A DNA stretch of 64,000 nt, taken from the NCBI RefSeq assembly GCF_003945595.2, contig NW_024104355.1:1362943-1426942 (forward strand), given 5' to 3'. The notes under the pieces are model-generated. The model saw nothing but the letters and a program-made list of their open reading frames with translations. It searched no databases and was not told the origin of the DNA. The first letter of the stretch is position 1, and each line of letters starts with the position of its first letter. Positions 61,413-64,000 of the stretch are shown one piece after another. The translations under genes and the position numbers were made by a program. This DNA comes from Pipra filicauda. Lineage: Eukaryota; Chordata; Aves; Passeriformes; Pipridae.

Positions 61413-63029
61413 TACCAGAATCTAAATGATTTGGTGTTCAAACCATTAAACTTTAGTCAATAATCATGTGGTAGTTTTTCAATGGAGCATGATTTCAAGC
61501 CTTTTATCTTCGTTTGTAAGGTAACAGGGTGATGAAGAACTTGGCAGGGAGACTAAATGGGATGTGCTGCCTTCTCAGACACCAAACAAGTCAATCAAGT
61601 CCTTGAGTCTAAACAAAAAGGTGGATTTGCACTGTAGAGATTTCCCCACATAGCAGAAGAAATCTGAACTCTTGGTACTGTAAACAAACAATACTAATAG
61701 TAATTTTTTAAAAAGGAGAAATCATATAATTTTATACTTTACACTGAGACAATTAAATTTTCCAACTCTATGCTGGATATTAAAGATTTCTATTAAATCC
61801 CTAATTTTATTTTTGTTGTTATTTATAGCTGAAATTGATTTATATATATAGTTTAATATAGTATAAAGAGACTGGACAGAGACATTAGCCTATGCCTCTA
61901 ATTATTAGAAAATGGGTCTGCAAGGTAAGCATCCCTTGGAGCTTGCAATTTTCAAATATCAGGGGCAGCCAATGAACATTGCTGATAAGGTTGCTTGCTG
62001 GCTAGGGCAGTAAGAGTTTTTCTCAGCTAGAAGCTATTCCTCCACAGAGGAAATCCTTCCCTCCCTGCTACAGAATATGAGAGGAAATAAATAGGTCAAG
62101 CTTGTGGTGCTGAAGCACTGTTAGCTGGCAACCATTAATAAAATTAATTTAAAACACTTAAAACACGTTTGGAATATTAATAATACTTGTCCTTCCTATT
62201 TTTCTAGTTTTTCCTACTGCTTTTCCTGCTATGAGTGCTTCACTGTGTTGTGACTGAGTGTAAAAAAAAAAACAGTATCAAGAACTCATTAGTAACCCTA
62301 CAATAACGAAACAGCAGCCTTGCAGGAAAAAGGGAAAAATTAAATGACATAATTTTCCAGGGGAGCATTAGGAAAAACTTGAATTAAAAAGTTCTCTTCT
62401 AGAAAACCTTGAAAATTTGGTAACACTGTTTCTTTTTAATTAGCTACTGTAATCTACCTCCCTGCTGAGTCAAGAAAACCACAACAAGCCTATCCATTTG
62501 CTGGATCCTTCTCCCAGCTCTCCTTACACCATAATTTTATAGTTGGCTTACCACAGCAAAGGTGTACTTACAAATCAAATTATATATATATAGTCACAAT
62601 AATTAGAACTCTTCCTTTGTGTTTCCACACATCATTAGGAAAGGGAGTAAAAAATTTTGCATAAAATATCTTTCTCCATACTTGGACAAATTAACTGAGT
62701 TAGGTGGCACAACATAGAGTTTCTATTCACAAAGCAGTTAGTAATTTTACAACCTTTCCAGCTCCTTTGTGCTCCTTTATTCAGTGGTGAAAGAGATTTA
62801 AGCAGTTAATTTGGGTAGGGGTAAAAAACCATTTCTGTACCCTCTTCCACAACATTTGATTTAGTCCTGACAATGGAAAGGGGTCAACAGACCCAGGCAT
62901 TCACAGGTTGTATCTCCTCAAGCAACTCATTTCTCTTTTGTGATACTTTTTAATGATATACCATACTATATGACTTCATTCTTGGCAACAAAAATGTGGG
63001 GGGAATTGTGGCGAGGTATGTGTCCAAAG
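61413..63029. other. Intergenic DNA, AT-rich
   Basis: No gene is recognised. Short TA runs occur at 61842-61852 and 62581-62592, and an A-run at 62262-62271. Confidence 0.5.
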
Positions 63030-63215
63030 TAGCCATTGCTTGGGGACCTGCTGGTGGGAAGTGGTGAGGGATTGCCTTTGCATCTCTTTTTTTCTTTTTT
63101 CATTCTTCACTTAGTCAGCCCTCGTTTTTTCCCTCTCCTCTCCCTGTGCCACTGTGGGGAGTGAGTGAGAGGGTGAGTGATTACCTGCCTGCCAAGGACA
63201 ACCCACTGGATCCTC
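63030..63215 (+). mobile_element. Possible 3' (R-U5) fragment of an ERVL-type LTR
   Basis: The order GTGGTGAGGGATTGC, a T/C-rich stretch, CCTCTCCTCTCCCTGTGCCACTG, then GGGGAGTGAGTGAGAGGGTGAG resembles the last part of the ERVL-type LTR common in neoavian genomes. The LTR start and the usual final CA end are not evident, so this is a decayed fragment at best. Confidence 0.35.
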
Positions 63216-64000
63216 AAGCTGTTGTAGGCCATGGATGTGCATTTAGAAATTCTTGCTAAGTGCTTGCTCTGTTCCTCTGGTCTGCTATATCTGGCACAGT
63301 TTTATCTCTTTTATACATTATCAGAGACAGAATACCAGGCTGTGAACGACTGATCTTGTCTAGTACAGAAATTTTATATTCTTATATATTTAATCCAGTA
63401 ACCACCTGTATGTCATTGCTTGATTTCTGCCATTGTTTCACAACTCTTTTTCACGTGCTGATAAGTATTTTTCAGTAGTGGTTGGAGTTGGGACTAGCTC
63501 CTAACTCCAGGATCTACCAAGATCAGCTTTTCTTTATATAGAAAAAACATATGTCTTCCTTGTGAATGCCTCACAAGCCCTTCAAAGCCAAATTCAGAGG
63601 CGTTTCAACAAATTTATAGCAAGTCTTTTAACACAGTGCTAGGAACTTGAGAGATATTAAATTGTTCCTTATTTCAATGGAGTTTTACCAACAAAACTTA
63701 CCTCCACCTAAACTGTACTCATCAGGGACTCAGGTCATTACAGCAAGAATATTCAGTCACTTCAGTATAACTCTGTTTTCCAATTATTTTTATAACCACA
63801 GTCATGTATGTATTCATCTGCTTTCTATCTTTCAGGAAGTTTCTTCTCCATGCAGGATGGGCAGCTTTAGAATATGTCAAAACTTGCTTACTTACTTAGT
63901 TGATTACCTATATATAGTCTTTCTGTGGCTTTTTGATACTCATCATGGCTGGTACGGTGGTGTTCTCCTTCAATGACAGGCAGCAAGGTGCCAATCTGGA
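63216..64000. other. Intergenic DNA at window end, nothing recognised
   Basis: Two open frames (63260-63478 and 63647-63976, plus) have no domain signature, no splice context I can support and unremarkable composition, so neither is called a gene. Confidence 0.4.

Noticed and set aside
18441..64000. NOL4 exons on the minus strand
   Set aside because: I looked for its C-terminal coding text among the minus-strand frames and found none, so the gene probably lies beyond the window.
1..64000. CRISPR arrays, operons, rRNA or bacterial mobile elements
   Set aside because: The content is clearly vertebrate nuclear DNA; no regularly spaced direct-repeat array or rRNA-like block is present.

Overview
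The window looks like part of a bird chromosome. It is AT-rich, carries many CR1 LINE fragments whose 3' ends have the typical avian ATTCTATG-type octamer, and holds LTR remnants of avian endogenous-retrovirus type. One LTR starts with the TGTCCTGGTTTTGGCTGGG block that I associate with ERVL-like elements of neoavian birds, so a non-galliform bird is likely, but the species cannot be named from this.

Layout. Positions 1-18,440 are the 3' part of one plus-strand gene, ASXL3 (Additional sex combs-like 3). It comprises the end of an intron (1-5278), a 1.94-kb coding exon (5279-7220), a 2.4-kb intron, the 3.67-kb final coding exon with the C-terminal PHD finger (9603-13274), and a long 3'UTR with several poly(A) signals that probably ends near 18.2-18.45 kb. 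About 1,870 residues are encoded here. The remaining N-terminal residues (roughly 380 if the bird protein matches the human length of about 2,250) must lie upstream. ASXL proteins bind the deubiquitinase BAP1 through an N-terminal DEUBAD domain, which is not in this window, and act in H2AK119 deubiquitination and transcriptional control in the nucleus.

From 18.45 kb to the end I find no convincing protein-coding gene. In amniotes the gene expected downstream is NOL4, convergent with ASXL3, but none of its exons was recognised. The intergenic DNA holds several CR1 copies: a 2.4-kb minus-strand copy at 48.0-50.4 kb, a 1.6-kb plus-strand copy at 34.8-36.4 kb, and a much older copy at 22.6-24.3 kb. 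It also holds two candidate solitary LTRs (51.96-52.69 kb and 59.47-59.96 kb), a few microsatellites, and stretches that may be conserved regulatory DNA.

The most unusual items are two. One is a 152-bp GC-rich, hairpin-rich insert at 25,572-25,723 bounded by a perfect 15-bp direct repeat, which looks like a retroposed structured small RNA that I do not recognise. The other is a 292-bp element with perfect 18-bp terminal inverted repeats inside the ASXL3 3'UTR (14,803-15,094), which looks like a pogo/Tigger-type MITE. I found no operon, CRISPR array or new multi-gene system.
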